Part shown: piece after piece, positions 23,947 through 30,969 of the stretch
Layout: each line of letters begins with the position of its first letter
How positions within the stretch are numbered: position 1 is the stretch's first letter
Assembly: GCA_034437455.1 (NCBI GenBank)
Contig: DAOTUB010000154.1
Span: 1 to 39,347, forward strand
Direction of reading: 5' to 3'
Length of the DNA: 39,347 bases
Source of the DNA: DAOTUB01 sp034437455
Lineage (GTDB): Bacteria; Chloroflexota; Anaerolineae; B4-G1
The notes under the pieces: model-generated
Told to the model about the DNA's origin: nothing
Databases searched by the model: none
The model's input: the letters and a program-made list of their open reading frames with translations, nothing else
Position numbers and translations under genes: made by a program

Positions 23947-23976
23947 TTGGACATTATCCTCGATCACCAGTATAAT
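23947..23976 (+). promoter_or_regulatory. Promoter TTGGAC-18-TATAAT for the glycosyltransferase at 23984
   Basis: TTGGAC (23947-23952) and TATAAT (23971-23976), spacer 18. The GTG start at 23984 begins 7 nt after the -10, so the transcript should be leaderless. Confidence 0.75.
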
Positions 23977-23983
23977 ACCCACC

Positions 23984-24955
23984 GTGACCAAGCAGACCCA
24001 CCCAATAGCATCCATCGTCATCCCCAACTGGAACGGCGCGGAACACCTTCCCACCTGCCTGGAGAGCCTGCGCCGTCAGACCCTCCCTGATGTGGAGGTC
24101 ATCGTCGCCGACAACGGCTCCACCGACGGCTCGCTCCCCTTGCTGGCCCGCGATTATCCAGAGGCGCAGGTGTTGGCGCTGGAGGAGAATCGAGGGTTCG
24201 CGGGCGCGTGCAACGCCGGGATGCGAGCCGCGCGAGGCGAGTTCATCGTCCTCCTGAACAACGACACCGAAGCCGACTCGCACTGGCTGGAGGAGGTCGT
24301 GGCCGCCTTCGAGCGTCACCCCGAGGCGGGGCTGGTCGCCTCCAAGATGCTCCTCTTTGACCAGCGCGACGTCTTTCACACGGCGGGCGATTTCTACCGC
24401 GTGAACGGCGTCCCCGGCAACCGAGGGGTGTGGCAGCACGACACGGGCCAGTACGATCGCGAGGAATACGTCTTTAACGCCTGCGGAGGGAGCGCGGCCT
24501 ACCGGCGGGTGATGCTGGATCAGGTCGGCCTGCTGGACGAGGATTTCTTCTTCTCCTGCGAGGATGTGGACCTGGCCTGGCGGGCGCAGTTGACCGGCTG
24601 GCGGTGCGTCTACGCCCCTCGCGCCGTCGTCTATCACAAGCTGAGCGCCACCGGCGGCGGCGCGACCGCCAGCTTTTACGACGGGCGCAACTTTATCTAC
24701 CTGCTGGCGAAGGATTACCCCGACGACCTCTGGCCCATCCACTGGCGGGTGATCGCGCGGGCACAACTGCGCATCGCCGCCGAGGCGCTGCGGGCCTGGC
24801 GCGGAGCGGCGGCGCGGGCGCGGCTGCGAGGGATGCTGGCCGGTCTCCTGGGCATCCCCAGGATGCTGCGCAAACGTCGAGCGGTGCAGCGCAGCCGAAC
24901 CGTCGACCGGGCGTACCTGGAGCACATCTTGACCGGGGTTGACGAAAGTCCCTGA
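23984..24955 (+). CDS. Family 2 glycosyltransferase (rhamnosyltransferase-like)
   Basis: 323 residues, GTG start set by the promoter. GT-A fold: 'IASIVIPNWNGAEHL' (residues 8-22), 'VIVADNGSTDGSL' for nucleotide binding, 'GFAGACNAGM', and 'LLNNDTEAD' with the metal-binding DxD equivalent. 'SCEDVDLAWRAQL' at about 188-200 is the acceptor-side ED motif of WbbL-type enzymes. The basic C-terminus ('MLRKRRAVQRSR') probably contacts the membrane. It opens the surface-polysaccharide locus and most likely adds a sugar to a lipid-linked glycan. Confidence 0.85.
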   Translation: MTKQTHPIASIVIPNWNGAEHLPTCLESLRRQTLPDVEVIVADNGSTDGSLPLLARDYPEAQVLALEENRGFAGACNAGMRAARGEFIVLLNNDTEADSHWLEEVVAAFERHPEAGLVASKMLLFDQRDVFHTAGDFYRVNGVPGNRGVWQHDTGQYDREEYVFNACGGSAAYRRVMLDQVGLLDEDFFFSCEDVDLAWRAQLTGWRCVYAPRAVVYHKLSATGGGATASFYDGRNFIYLLAKDYPDDLWPIHWRVIARAQLRIAAEALRAWRGAAARARLRGMLAGLLGIPRMLRKRRAVQRSRTVDRAYLEHILTGVDESP

Positions 24956-24967
24956 AACGGGTATCAT
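24939..24967 (+). promoter_or_regulatory. Promoter TTGACG-17-TATCAT for the 24989 gene pair
   Basis: TTGACG (24939-24944) and TATCAT (24962-24967), spacer 17, starting inside the 3' end of the glycosyltransferase gene. The leader to ATG 24989 would be about 15 nt. It gives the small gene pair its own transcription. Confidence 0.7.
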
Positions 24968-24988
24968 ACGGCCTGAGGACGCGCAGCA

Positions 24989-25456
24989 ATGACACCCAAC
25001 CTCATCGCCTGGCTATCTGCGCCAGAAAGCGTCGAGGAGCGGCGAGAACGCATCGCTGAGTACCTGGTCAACGAGGGATACGAGCTGCCCTCGCCGCCTC
25101 GCGCCGCCGACTATGACGAGGCTGGCACGACCCACAGGGTGCGCGGCCAGGAGATGACTGTCGTCTATAGCGTGATAGATCAACAAGGACGGCAAGTATA
25201 CCACTACCTGGAAAACGAGGTGGATCACATCATGATTAACCGCATCGAACGCGGTGACGACTGGATGCTGGAAAATTTGACAGCGATCCCAACCATCCTG
25301 CGCCAGGGGGACATCATACTAGAAACCCCTGACAAAGTGATTTACCAGAGCCGTCGCACCTATCAAGACTATCAGAAGCGGCATCACGTTTTTTGGCTCG
25401 TGCTCCACCGTACCAGAAAGAGACATTGGTACATAGAGACGTTTTATCCACGGTGA
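24989..25456 (+). CDS. Small protein, possible RelE/EndoU-like toxin
   Basis: 155 residues, no TM segment. The N-terminal helix ('SVEERRERIAEYLVNEGYEL') is followed by mixed alpha/beta sequence. The C-terminal part 'ILETPDKVIYQSRRTYQDY' then 'HHVFWLVLHRTRKRHWYIET' then 'FYPR' has the order seen in PBECR/RelE/BrnT-type RNase toxins: a 'tP..v' strand, basic/His-rich central strands, and a final strand '(v/i)eTfyp'. It sits 4 bp upstream of a small acidic protein, and the pair has its own promoter inside a polysaccharide locus. The toxin call is an inference from these weak similarities; a housekeeping protein of unknown function is also possible. Confidence 0.45.
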   Translation: MTPNLIAWLSAPESVEERRERIAEYLVNEGYELPSPPRAADYDEAGTTHRVRGQEMTVVYSVIDQQGRQVYHYLENEVDHIMINRIERGDDWMLENLTAIPTILRQGDIILETPDKVIYQSRRTYQDYQKRHHVFWLVLHRTRKRHWYIETFYPR

Positions 25457-25460
25457 CAAG

Positions 25461-25871
25461 ATGAGCAAATTACTTACTCTCTATCACAACATGACCTTCA
25501 ACGAGTTCATTCTAATGCAAGAGAATCGTCCGCGCTCTCCCACGTATGCCTGCTATGATGAAAAATACGATTTCCGCTTCCACTGGATTCTAGACTCGGT
25601 CTCGGATGAGATCGTTGGCTTCAGCAACGAGGGCAGTGACCTGGCGCGAGACTATCCACGTCTGATGGAATTGCTCGAAGCGCATCCCGTGCCCGGCCGC
25701 TACGATGTACCCGATCTGGACCTGACCGACGCCACGTTGCCAGAGATCATCACCACCATCTACGAGCGATATGTCGTCGGGCAGGAGCCGGAATTCACCT
25801 ACCCTCCCACCGATGAACGTCATCCCACGCTTCAGGTGGCCGATCGCCCCACCGACAAAACTTCCAATTGA
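25461..25871 (+). CDS. Small acidic protein, possible antitoxin partner of the 24989 gene
   Basis: 136 residues, strongly acidic. The N-terminal core 'YDEKYDFRFHWILDSVSDEI' followed by 'VGFSNEGSDLARD' resembles DUF2283-like small antitoxin folds (a 'yd...d...' strand then 'Ivg.e'). The remainder is Asp/Glu/Pro-rich and probably flexible ('DVPDLDLTDATLPEI', C-terminal 'RPTDKTSN'). It begins 4 bp after the preceding gene, so the two are co-translated. An acidic partner to a basic nuclease-like protein fits an antitoxin, but the evidence is indirect. Confidence 0.4.
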   Translation: MSKLLTLYHNMTFNEFILMQENRPRSPTYACYDEKYDFRFHWILDSVSDEIVGFSNEGSDLARDYPRLMELLEAHPVPGRYDVPDLDLTDATLPEIITTIYERYVVGQEPEFTYPPTDERHPTLQVADRPTDKTSN

Positions 25872-25880
25872 GGTGCAACT

Positions 25881-26669
25881 ATAGACCCGATCCAACCACT
25901 ACTAACGATCATTATCCCCTGCTACAACGAAGAAAGAAATCTCGAAAGAGGGGTGCTGAATGAGGTAGTTCAATACCTGGCTCAACAAAGCTATCCGTGG
26001 GAAGTCATCGTCGTCAACGATGAATCCACAGACAACAGCAGGATGTTAATCGAGCGCTTTGTTGAGAACCAGGAAACCTTTTCTCTGTTTGACATTCCCC
26101 ACGGAGGCAAACCAGCCGCGGTCTGGGCGGGCATCCAGAAAGCCAGAGGCGAGATCGTCCTGTTCACCGATATGGATCAATCCACTCCCATCGGCGAGTT
26201 GAGCCAGCTTCTCCCGTGGTATGAAAAGGGGTTTGACGTGGTGATCGGTTCCCGAGGGACCACGCGAGAGGGGTTTTCCATTATCAGGCGCACCGGCAGC
26301 GTCGCGTTTCGCGCCCTGCGCCGTCTGTTTCTCCTGCGCAACATCAGCGATACCCAATGCGGTTTCAAATCATGCCGGCGCGAGGCCGCGCTAAACGTTT
26401 TCCCTCGCCTTCAATTCTTCAAACAAGCGGACAAGCCTACCGGATGGAAAGTCTCTGCGTACGACGTCGAACTCTTGTATCTCTTGGAGAAATCCGGCTA
26501 TTCGATCAAAGAGGTGCAGGTGAGTTGGCAGAATCGCGACGAAAGCGACACCAAGGGACAGACGGGAGAACTGGCTCGCTATCTCAAGGAATCCATCGAG
26601 ATGGCGAAAGAGGTCGCGCGCGTAAAGATCAACCAGCTCAAGGGGTTGTACGATGACGTCCAGCCCTGA
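25881..26669 (+). CDS. Family 2 glycosyltransferase, dolichyl-phosphate glucose/mannose synthase-like
   Basis: About 262 residues. 'LTIIIPCYNEERNLE' (25902 onward), 'VIVVNDESTDNSRM', 'GGKPAAVWAGIQKARGEIV', 'LFTDMDQSTPIGEL' (metal-binding DMD) and 'ISDTQCGFKSCRREAA' are the signature of DPG/DPM synthase-type enzymes, which transfer glucose or mannose to polyprenyl phosphate. The N-terminal strand is clearly translated sequence, but no ATG, GTG or TTG exists between the upstream stop (25869-25871) and it. The first usable start with a Shine-Dalgarno-like sequence (GAGGTG, 25870-25875) is ATA at 25881. GTG 25953 is the first standard start but would delete the nucleotide-binding strand. It may supply sugar donors together with the polyprenol-kinase-like gene at 22404. 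Confidence 0.75.
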   Translation: MDPIQPLLTIIIPCYNEERNLERGVLNEVVQYLAQQSYPWEVIVVNDESTDNSRMLIERFVENQETFSLFDIPHGGKPAAVWAGIQKARGEIVLFTDMDQSTPIGELSQLLPWYEKGFDVVIGSRGTTREGFSIIRRTGSVAFRALRRLFLLRNISDTQCGFKSCRREAALNVFPRLQFFKQADKPTGWKVSAYDVELLYLLEKSGYSIKEVQVSWQNRDESDTKGQTGELARYLKESIEMAKEVARVKINQLKGLYDDVQP

Positions 26670-27282
26670 TCTGCGCGAGGAGTGGGCGCTGGCGGCGTCC
26701 GGGTATGCCCGCGTGGCCGGCCTGGACGAGGCGGGCCGCGGCGCGTGGGCCGGGCCGGTCTGCGCGGCGGCCGTGATCCTGCCCCTGGAGCGAACCGACC
26801 TGCCCGACCTCCTGGACGGCGTGCGCGATTCCAAACTGCTCAGCCCCCAACGGCGCGAGGCGCTCCTGCCCGTCATCCTGGAGACGGCGAAAGCCGCGGG
26901 AGTGGGCTGGGCCGCCCCCGGCGAGGTGGACGCGTGGGGGATCGTGGCGGCGACGCGGCAGGCGATGGCCCGCGCCGTGGCCCAATTGGACGACGTGGTA
27001 GACGCGCTGCTGGTGGATTACCTGCGGCTTCCGAACCTGAACCTGCCTCAACGCTCGCTGCCGAAAGCGGACGCTCGCTGCCTGAGCGTCGCCGCCGCCA
27101 GCATCGTCGCCAAGGTAGAGCGCGACCGGTTGATGGCGGCGCTGGAGCAAGAGTTCCCCGGCTACGGATTCGCCCGGCACAAAGGGTACGGCACGCGGCA
27201 GCATCGGGCCGCGCTGGCCCGGTTGGGGCCGTCGCCCATCCACCGGATGAGCTGGCAGCCGCTGCGGGAGAAGTTGCTCTGA
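26653..27282 (+). CDS. rnhB: Ribonuclease HII
   Basis: 209 residues. RNase HII removes RNA primers and misincorporated ribonucleotides from DNA. 'VAGLDEAGRGAWAGP' (about residues 21-35) carries the catalytic Asp-Glu pair; 'GVRDSKLLSPQRRE', 'KADARCLSVAAASIVAKVER' and the following 'DRL' give the remaining acidic residues. The C-terminal 'GYGFARHKGYGTRQHRAAL' (after 'FP') is a family hallmark. The gene overlaps the upstream glycosyltransferase by 17 bp, and its stop (TGATG) overlaps the next start by one base. A housekeeping gene is therefore locked into the polysaccharide operon. Confidence 0.95.
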   Translation: MTSSPDLREEWALAASGYARVAGLDEAGRGAWAGPVCAAAVILPLERTDLPDLLDGVRDSKLLSPQRREALLPVILETAKAAGVGWAAPGEVDAWGIVAATRQAMARAVAQLDDVVDALLVDYLRLPNLNLPQRSLPKADARCLSVAAASIVAKVERDRLMAALEQEFPGYGFARHKGYGTRQHRAALARLGPSPIHRMSWQPLREKLL

Positions 27283-28367
27283 TGCGCCTGGCCCTCGTCC
27301 ACGACTGGCTCAACCAGATCGGCGGAGCGGAGGACGTCCTGGAGACGCTCGTAGAGATGTTCCCTCACGCCCCCATCCATACCTCCATGTACTGGCAAGA
27401 AGGGATGCCCTCAGCTTACCGCTCCTGGGATATTCGCGCCACCTGGATGGATCGCCTGCCCGCCATCTATCCACACCACCAGCCCTACCTGCCGCTCTAT
27501 CCCCTCGCCTTTGCCCGGCTCGACCTCTCCGGCTACGACGTGGTGCTGACCAACAAGTCCGGCTTTTGCCACGGCGTGCGGACCGGCGAGGCGCTCCACG
27601 TCTGCTATTGCCTGGCCCCCACCCGTTACGTCTGGGATTTCGAGAGCTACGCCGCCCGCGAGGCGCTGCCGGGCGCGCTCAAGGCCGCGCTGCGCCCCAT
27701 CGTCGCCCTGCTGCGCCGGTGGGATTACCAGGCCGCGCAGCGAGTGGACCATTTCATCGCCATCTCCCGCGAGGTGCAGGCCCGTATCCATCGCTATTAT
27801 GGACGAGACTCGGTCATCATCTACCCGCCGGTGGACACTGCTCGTTTCCATCCCGTCCCCACCCACGACGACTACTACCTGATCGTCTCCCGCCTGATTC
27901 CCTACAAGCGGATCGACCTGGCCGTGCGCGCCTTCAACCAACTAGGGCTGCCCCTGGTCATCGCCGGGGCCGGGCGAGATCGAGAAGCGCTGGAAGCACT
28001 GGCCGGCCCCACCGTCACCTTCCTGGGCCGCGTGCCCGACGAGGATCTACCCGACCTGTTCGCCCGCTGCCGGGCCTACGTCCTGCCGGGCGTGGAGGAT
28101 TTCTGCATCGCGCCGCTTCAGGCCCAAGCCGCCGGACGCCCGGCGATCGCCTTCGGCGCTGGCGGCGCGCTCGACACCGTGATCGAGGGAGAGACGGGCG
28201 CCTTTTTTCACCAACAGACCCCGGAGACATTGGCCACCACCGTGCGCGCCTTCGACCCCGATAGCATCGCGCCCCGCGCGTGCACAGAGAACGCCGCTCG
28301 CTTCGACGCAAGGGTGTTCAAACAGCAGTTGAGAAGATTTATTGAGGAAAAATTCTCAGGAGGATAA
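27282..28367 (+). CDS. Family 4 glycosyltransferase (WbaZ-like)
   Basis: 361 residues, GT-B fold. N-terminal 'LALVHDWLNQIGGAEDVLE' (residues 3-21) with the Gly-rich acceptor loop; C-terminal 'YYLIVSRLIPYKRIDLAVRA' (about 200-219); 'TVTFLGRVPDEDLPDLFARC'; and 'GVEDFCIAPLQAQAAGRPAI'. The last is the EX7E donor-binding region, but the second Glu is Gln here (E-D-F-C-I-A-P-L-Q). It probably transfers mannose or a similar hexose to the growing repeat unit. It is translationally coupled to rnhB and followed directly by a chain-length gene. Confidence 0.85.
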   Translation: MRLALVHDWLNQIGGAEDVLETLVEMFPHAPIHTSMYWQEGMPSAYRSWDIRATWMDRLPAIYPHHQPYLPLYPLAFARLDLSGYDVVLTNKSGFCHGVRTGEALHVCYCLAPTRYVWDFESYAAREALPGALKAALRPIVALLRRWDYQAAQRVDHFIAISREVQARIHRYYGRDSVIIYPPVDTARFHPVPTHDDYYLIVSRLIPYKRIDLAVRAFNQLGLPLVIAGAGRDREALEALAGPTVTFLGRVPDEDLPDLFARCRAYVLPGVEDFCIAPLQAQAAGRPAIAFGAGGALDTVIEGETGAFFHQQTPETLATTVRAFDPDSIAPRACTENAARFDARVFKQQLRRFIEEKFSGG

Positions 28368-29042
28368 ATGGAACTGCGAACCTATTGGAGAATCCTGATC
28401 CGCCGCTGGTGGCTCATCGTCGCGCCGGTCGCCGTCGTGGCTATCCACGTCGCCGTCTCCTACGCCCCGCCCGGAACCGACCACCAGGTGGTGATGCGCT
28501 TCACGGCGGGGACCGAGCCCGCGGGACTGAGCGAGGATTACGACCGCTACTACTCCTGGCTCACCTCCGAGTACATCGCCAACGGCCTGGCCGATGCAGC
28601 GGACGGGAGCATCTTTGCCCAGGCCGTCGCCTCGCGCCTGGCAGAAGCGGGATACGAAATCAAGCCCGAAGAAATCCAGCCTCGCTTCGTCACCGACAAC
28701 GCCCAGTCCATCCTCGTCGTCTATCTCACCTGGCCCAACGCAGAGCAGAGCGTCGCCGTGGCCGAGGCCATCGTCGTCGAGATGACGACGAACGGCGCGG
28801 CCTACTTCCCCCAGCTAGAGGGCGTCGAGCCGGCCGTCCGCCTCCAGGATACGCCCGTCCCGGTCCCCCTCCCGCCCGGGTTGCGCGCCCAGTTGATGGG
28901 GCCGGCGATCAAGATCGGGCTGGCGTTCGTCGTTGGCGTCGCGCTGGCGCTCCTGTGGTATTATTTGGATCCTACCATCCGCGAAGCCGAGGAACTGGAA
29001 GACATCGGTTTGGATGTACTGGCAAAAGTCCCGCGCAAGTGA
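28368..29042 (+). CDS. Wzz-type polysaccharide chain-length / export protein (first copy)
   Basis: 224 residues with the Wzz plan: a short cytoplasmic N-terminus 'MELRTYWRILIRRWW', TM1 (about 15-31), an extracytoplasmic domain, the Pro-rich segment 'TPVPVPLPPGLRAQ' (about 163-176), TM2 (about 183-200), and a short cytoplasmic tail 'EELEDIGLDVLAKVPRK'. Proteins of this type set polymer length and activate BY-kinases. AGGAGG sits 3 nt before the ATG. A second, divergent copy follows after the inserted four-helix-bundle gene, so the pair was probably contiguous originally. Confidence 0.8.
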   Translation: MELRTYWRILIRRWWLIVAPVAVVAIHVAVSYAPPGTDHQVVMRFTAGTEPAGLSEDYDRYYSWLTSEYIANGLADAADGSIFAQAVASRLAEAGYEIKPEEIQPRFVTDNAQSILVVYLTWPNAEQSVAVAEAIVVEMTTNGAAYFPQLEGVEPAVRLQDTPVPVPLPPGLRAQLMGPAIKIGLAFVVGVALALLWYYLDPTIREAEELEDIGLDVLAKVPRK

Positions 29043-29075
29043 ACAATTAAAAATGAGCCGATTAACAATGAACAA
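29041..29075. repeat. AT-rich inverted repeat, left side of the four-helix-bundle gene
   Basis: Contains GAACAATTAA (29041-29050) and ATTAACAATGAACAA (29061-29075). The reverse complement of the latter, TTGTTCATTGTTAAT, occurs exactly at 29521-29535. The left repeat begins within the stop codon of the Wzz gene. Confidence 0.7.
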
Positions 29076-29089
29076 CTGGAGGATGAGTC

Positions 29090-29467
29090 GTGAAGAATGG
29101 ACAAAAGTTTGACATACAGGAGAGGACGTTCAAGTTTGCGGTGCGGGTAGTAAAGCTGGTCAACCAAATGCCTCGTACCATCGCTGGTATTGAAGTCGGC
29201 AGGCAGGTCGTGCGATCAGCAACCTCCATCGGAGCTAACGTGGAAGAAGCTGATGCAGCCGAGTCCAAGCGAGATTTCATCCACAAAATGGGCATCGCTC
29301 AAAAAGAGGCACGAGAAACCCGCTACTGGCTGCGCATTATCAAAGCAACCTTGCTCGACGATGATGAGGTTCAAACTCTGACCAAGGAAAGCGACGAACT
29401 CGTCCGCATTCTGTACACCATCGTTCGAAACGCACGACAGAGCCCTCACACCAAAATTTACAAGTGA
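29090..29467 (+). CDS. Four-helix-bundle protein (23S rRNA-intervening-sequence family)
   Basis: 125 residues. 'NQMPRTIAGIEVGRQVVRSA', 'SIGANVEEADAAESKRDFIH', 'KMGIAQKEARETRYWLRII' and 'LLDDDEVQTL' are the fingerprints of the S23/four-helix-bundle family (first found encoded within 23S rRNA intervening sequences). Its activity is unknown. The GTG start at 29090 has GGAGG 7 nt upstream. It lies between two chain-length genes and is flanked by inverted AT-rich repeats, consistent with a small mobile unit. Codon use and GC content look lower than in the neighbours. Confidence 0.85.
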   Translation: MKNGQKFDIQERTFKFAVRVVKLVNQMPRTIAGIEVGRQVVRSATSIGANVEEADAAESKRDFIHKMGIAQKEARETRYWLRIIKATLLDDDEVQTLTKESDELVRILYTIVRNARQSPHTKIYK

Positions 29468-29485
29468 AATCTATTACCTGTCTAC

Positions 29486-29537
29486 TTGTTCATTGTTCAT
29501 TGTTAATTGTTCATTGTTAATTGTTCATTGTTAATTG
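29486..29537. repeat. Tandem TTGTTCATTGTTAA repeats, right side of the four-helix-bundle gene
   Basis: A 52-bp block of alternating TTGTTCATTG and TTAATTGTTCATTG units, about three to four copies. It is the reverse complement of the left repeat and supplies the -35 of the next promoter. Confidence 0.75.
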
Positions 29538-29549
29538 ATATGGTACAAT
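29521..29549 (+). promoter_or_regulatory. Promoter TTGTTC-17-TACAAT for the second half of the polysaccharide operon
   Basis: -35 TTGTTC (29521-29526) lies inside the AT-rich repeat; -10 TACAAT (29544-29549), spacer 17. A strong ribosome-binding site AAGGAGGT (29566-29572 region) precedes ATG 29582. The promoter may have been created by the insertion. Confidence 0.65.
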
Positions 29550-29581
29550 ACTGCCCGCTTTCCCCAAGGAGGTACTGAGCA

Positions 29582-30244
29582 ATGGAACTTGCCGATTACA
29601 CTCGCATCCTGCGCAAACGCTGGTGGATCATTGTCGTCGCGGCCGTGTTGACCGCCGGCAGCGCGTTCGTCTTTAGCAAATTGCAGACGCCGGTCTACAA
29701 ATCCAGCGTCCAGATCCTCATCAAGCCCGCCCGCCCTGACCTGGGCCTCACTCAATCGGCCAAGTGGTTGCTCCGCTCCTACGTGGCCCGGATGTACACC
29801 CGCGACTGGGCCGAGGACGTGATCGACCTCCTCAAACTCCCAATGATCCCAGAAAAACTCATGAGCAACGTCACGATCGCTTCCGACGAATCGCGGTTCG
29901 TGATCCAGATCGACGTCGAGGACTATGATGGGGACGTAGCCAACGACATCGCCCGCACCTGGTCGGAACTCTTCATCCAGTGGCGCAACCAGGAGAACGA
30001 TAAACAGCGCAAAGAAGACCAAGTCGAGGGCGAGCGATTGGATTTTCCCACCTACTCCCAGCTATGGCCCAAGACCAAGATCGTCACTGCCGCGGGAGGC
30101 GTCTTTGGATTGGCAATCGCCGCCGTGGTCATCTTTTTCCTGGAGTGGCTCGAAGCGGGCGTCATCCGCACGCCCCAGGACCTGGAGCGCCAACTGAATC
30201 TGACCGTGGTGGGCGCCATCCCAAGCGATTCAACAAGGGGGTAA
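29582..30244 (+). CDS. Wzz-type polysaccharide chain-length / export protein (second copy)
   Basis: 220 residues. N-terminal 'MELADYTRILRKRWWIIVV', TM1 (about 14-32), an extracytoplasmic domain including 'PVYKSSVQILIKPARPDLG', a helical region with charged residues 'WRNQENDKQRKEDQ', TM2 (about 166-188), and the tail 'TPQDLERQLNLTVVGAIPSD'. The tail is the part that contacts BY-kinases in this family. It overlaps the next gene by one base (TAATG), the classic arrangement for a chain-length adaptor and its BY-kinase. Confidence 0.85.
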   Translation: MELADYTRILRKRWWIIVVAAVLTAGSAFVFSKLQTPVYKSSVQILIKPARPDLGLTQSAKWLLRSYVARMYTRDWAEDVIDLLKLPMIPEKLMSNVTIASDESRFVIQIDVEDYDGDVANDIARTWSELFIQWRNQENDKQRKEDQVEGERLDFPTYSQLWPKTKIVTAAGGVFGLAIAAVVIFFLEWLEAGVIRTPQDLERQLNLTVVGAIPSDSTRG

Positions 30245-30939
30245 TGATGGCTGAAAAATCAAACCTGATCACCTTGACCAATCCGCGCAGCCCGGCAGCC
30301 GAAGCCTACCGCACGCTGCGCACGAATCTCACCTTTTTCGCCGCGCTCGACAAACCCGTCGAGACCCTCATCGTCACCTCGGCCGCGCCAGACGCGGCGT
30401 CGTGGGGCAGCCCACGCCGCCACACGGAGGACAAATCCATCGTGCTCGCCAACATCGCGGTCACGATGGCCCAGGGCGAACGGCGCACGATCCTGGTGGA
30501 TGCCGACCTGCGTCGACCGCGCCTGCACGAGCTGTTTGGCAGCGCGAACGACCAGGGGTTGACCAATATGATCGTCGAGACAGCTCTGGACGATCCGCCG
30601 CTGGCGACCACCGAGGTCGACAACCTGTGGCTGTTGCCCAGCGGCCCGCTCCCCCCCAACCCAGCCGACATCCTCGGCTCTCGCAAAATGGAGCAGGTCA
30701 TCGAGGCGCTCAAGGCCCACGCCGACATCGTCCTCTTCGACGCTCCCCCGGTCGTCGCCGTGACCGACGCCGCCGTGCTGGGCACCAAGGTGGACGGGGT
30801 GCTGCTCGTCGTCTGCGCCGGGCGCACCCGGCGGGAGCACGCCCAGCGGGCAAAGGAACTGCTGGAACGGGTGCACGTCCGCATCGTGGGGGCGGTTTTG
30901 AACGACGCCCCCCGCGGCGTCACGTTGAGCGGGTATTAG
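30244..30939 (+). CDS. BY-kinase / CpsD-CapB-like ATPase with an altered P-loop
   Basis: 231 residues of the MinD/BY-kinase fold. 'PAAEAYRTLRTNLTF' (residues 17-31) is the activator-contact region; 'TILVDADLRRPRLH' is Walker A' and 'ADIVLFDAPPV' is Walker B. The Walker A loop, normally 'SAAPGEGKST', reads 'SAAPDAASWGSPRRHTEDKS': about ten extra residues separate the start of the loop from the Lys-Ser, and the Gly before Lys is Asp. It has no C-terminal Tyr cluster; the protein ends 'GVTLSGY' with a single terminal Tyr. It may be a weak or inactive kinase that still regulates polymer export with the upstream Wzz protein. Start at 30244 or 30247. Confidence 0.8.
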   Translation: MMAEKSNLITLTNPRSPAAEAYRTLRTNLTFFAALDKPVETLIVTSAAPDAASWGSPRRHTEDKSIVLANIAVTMAQGERRTILVDADLRRPRLHELFGSANDQGLTNMIVETALDDPPLATTEVDNLWLLPSGPLPPNPADILGSRKMEQVIEALKAHADIVLFDAPPVVAVTDAAVLGTKVDGVLLVVCAGRTRREHAQRAKELLERVHVRIVGAVLNDAPRGVTLSGY

Positions 30940-30969
30940 TCAAAGAGCGAGAATGAAAGGAGAACCCAA

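Noticed and set aside
24693..24995. Minus-strand Arg/Pro/Ala-rich frame over the glycosyltransferase gene
   Set aside because: Shadow of a GC-rich Arg/Ala-rich coding stretch; the plus-strand protein has clear GT2 motifs.
29486..29537. Tandem repeats considered as a CRISPR array
   Set aside because: Units are short, contiguous and have no unique spacers; no cas gene is present.
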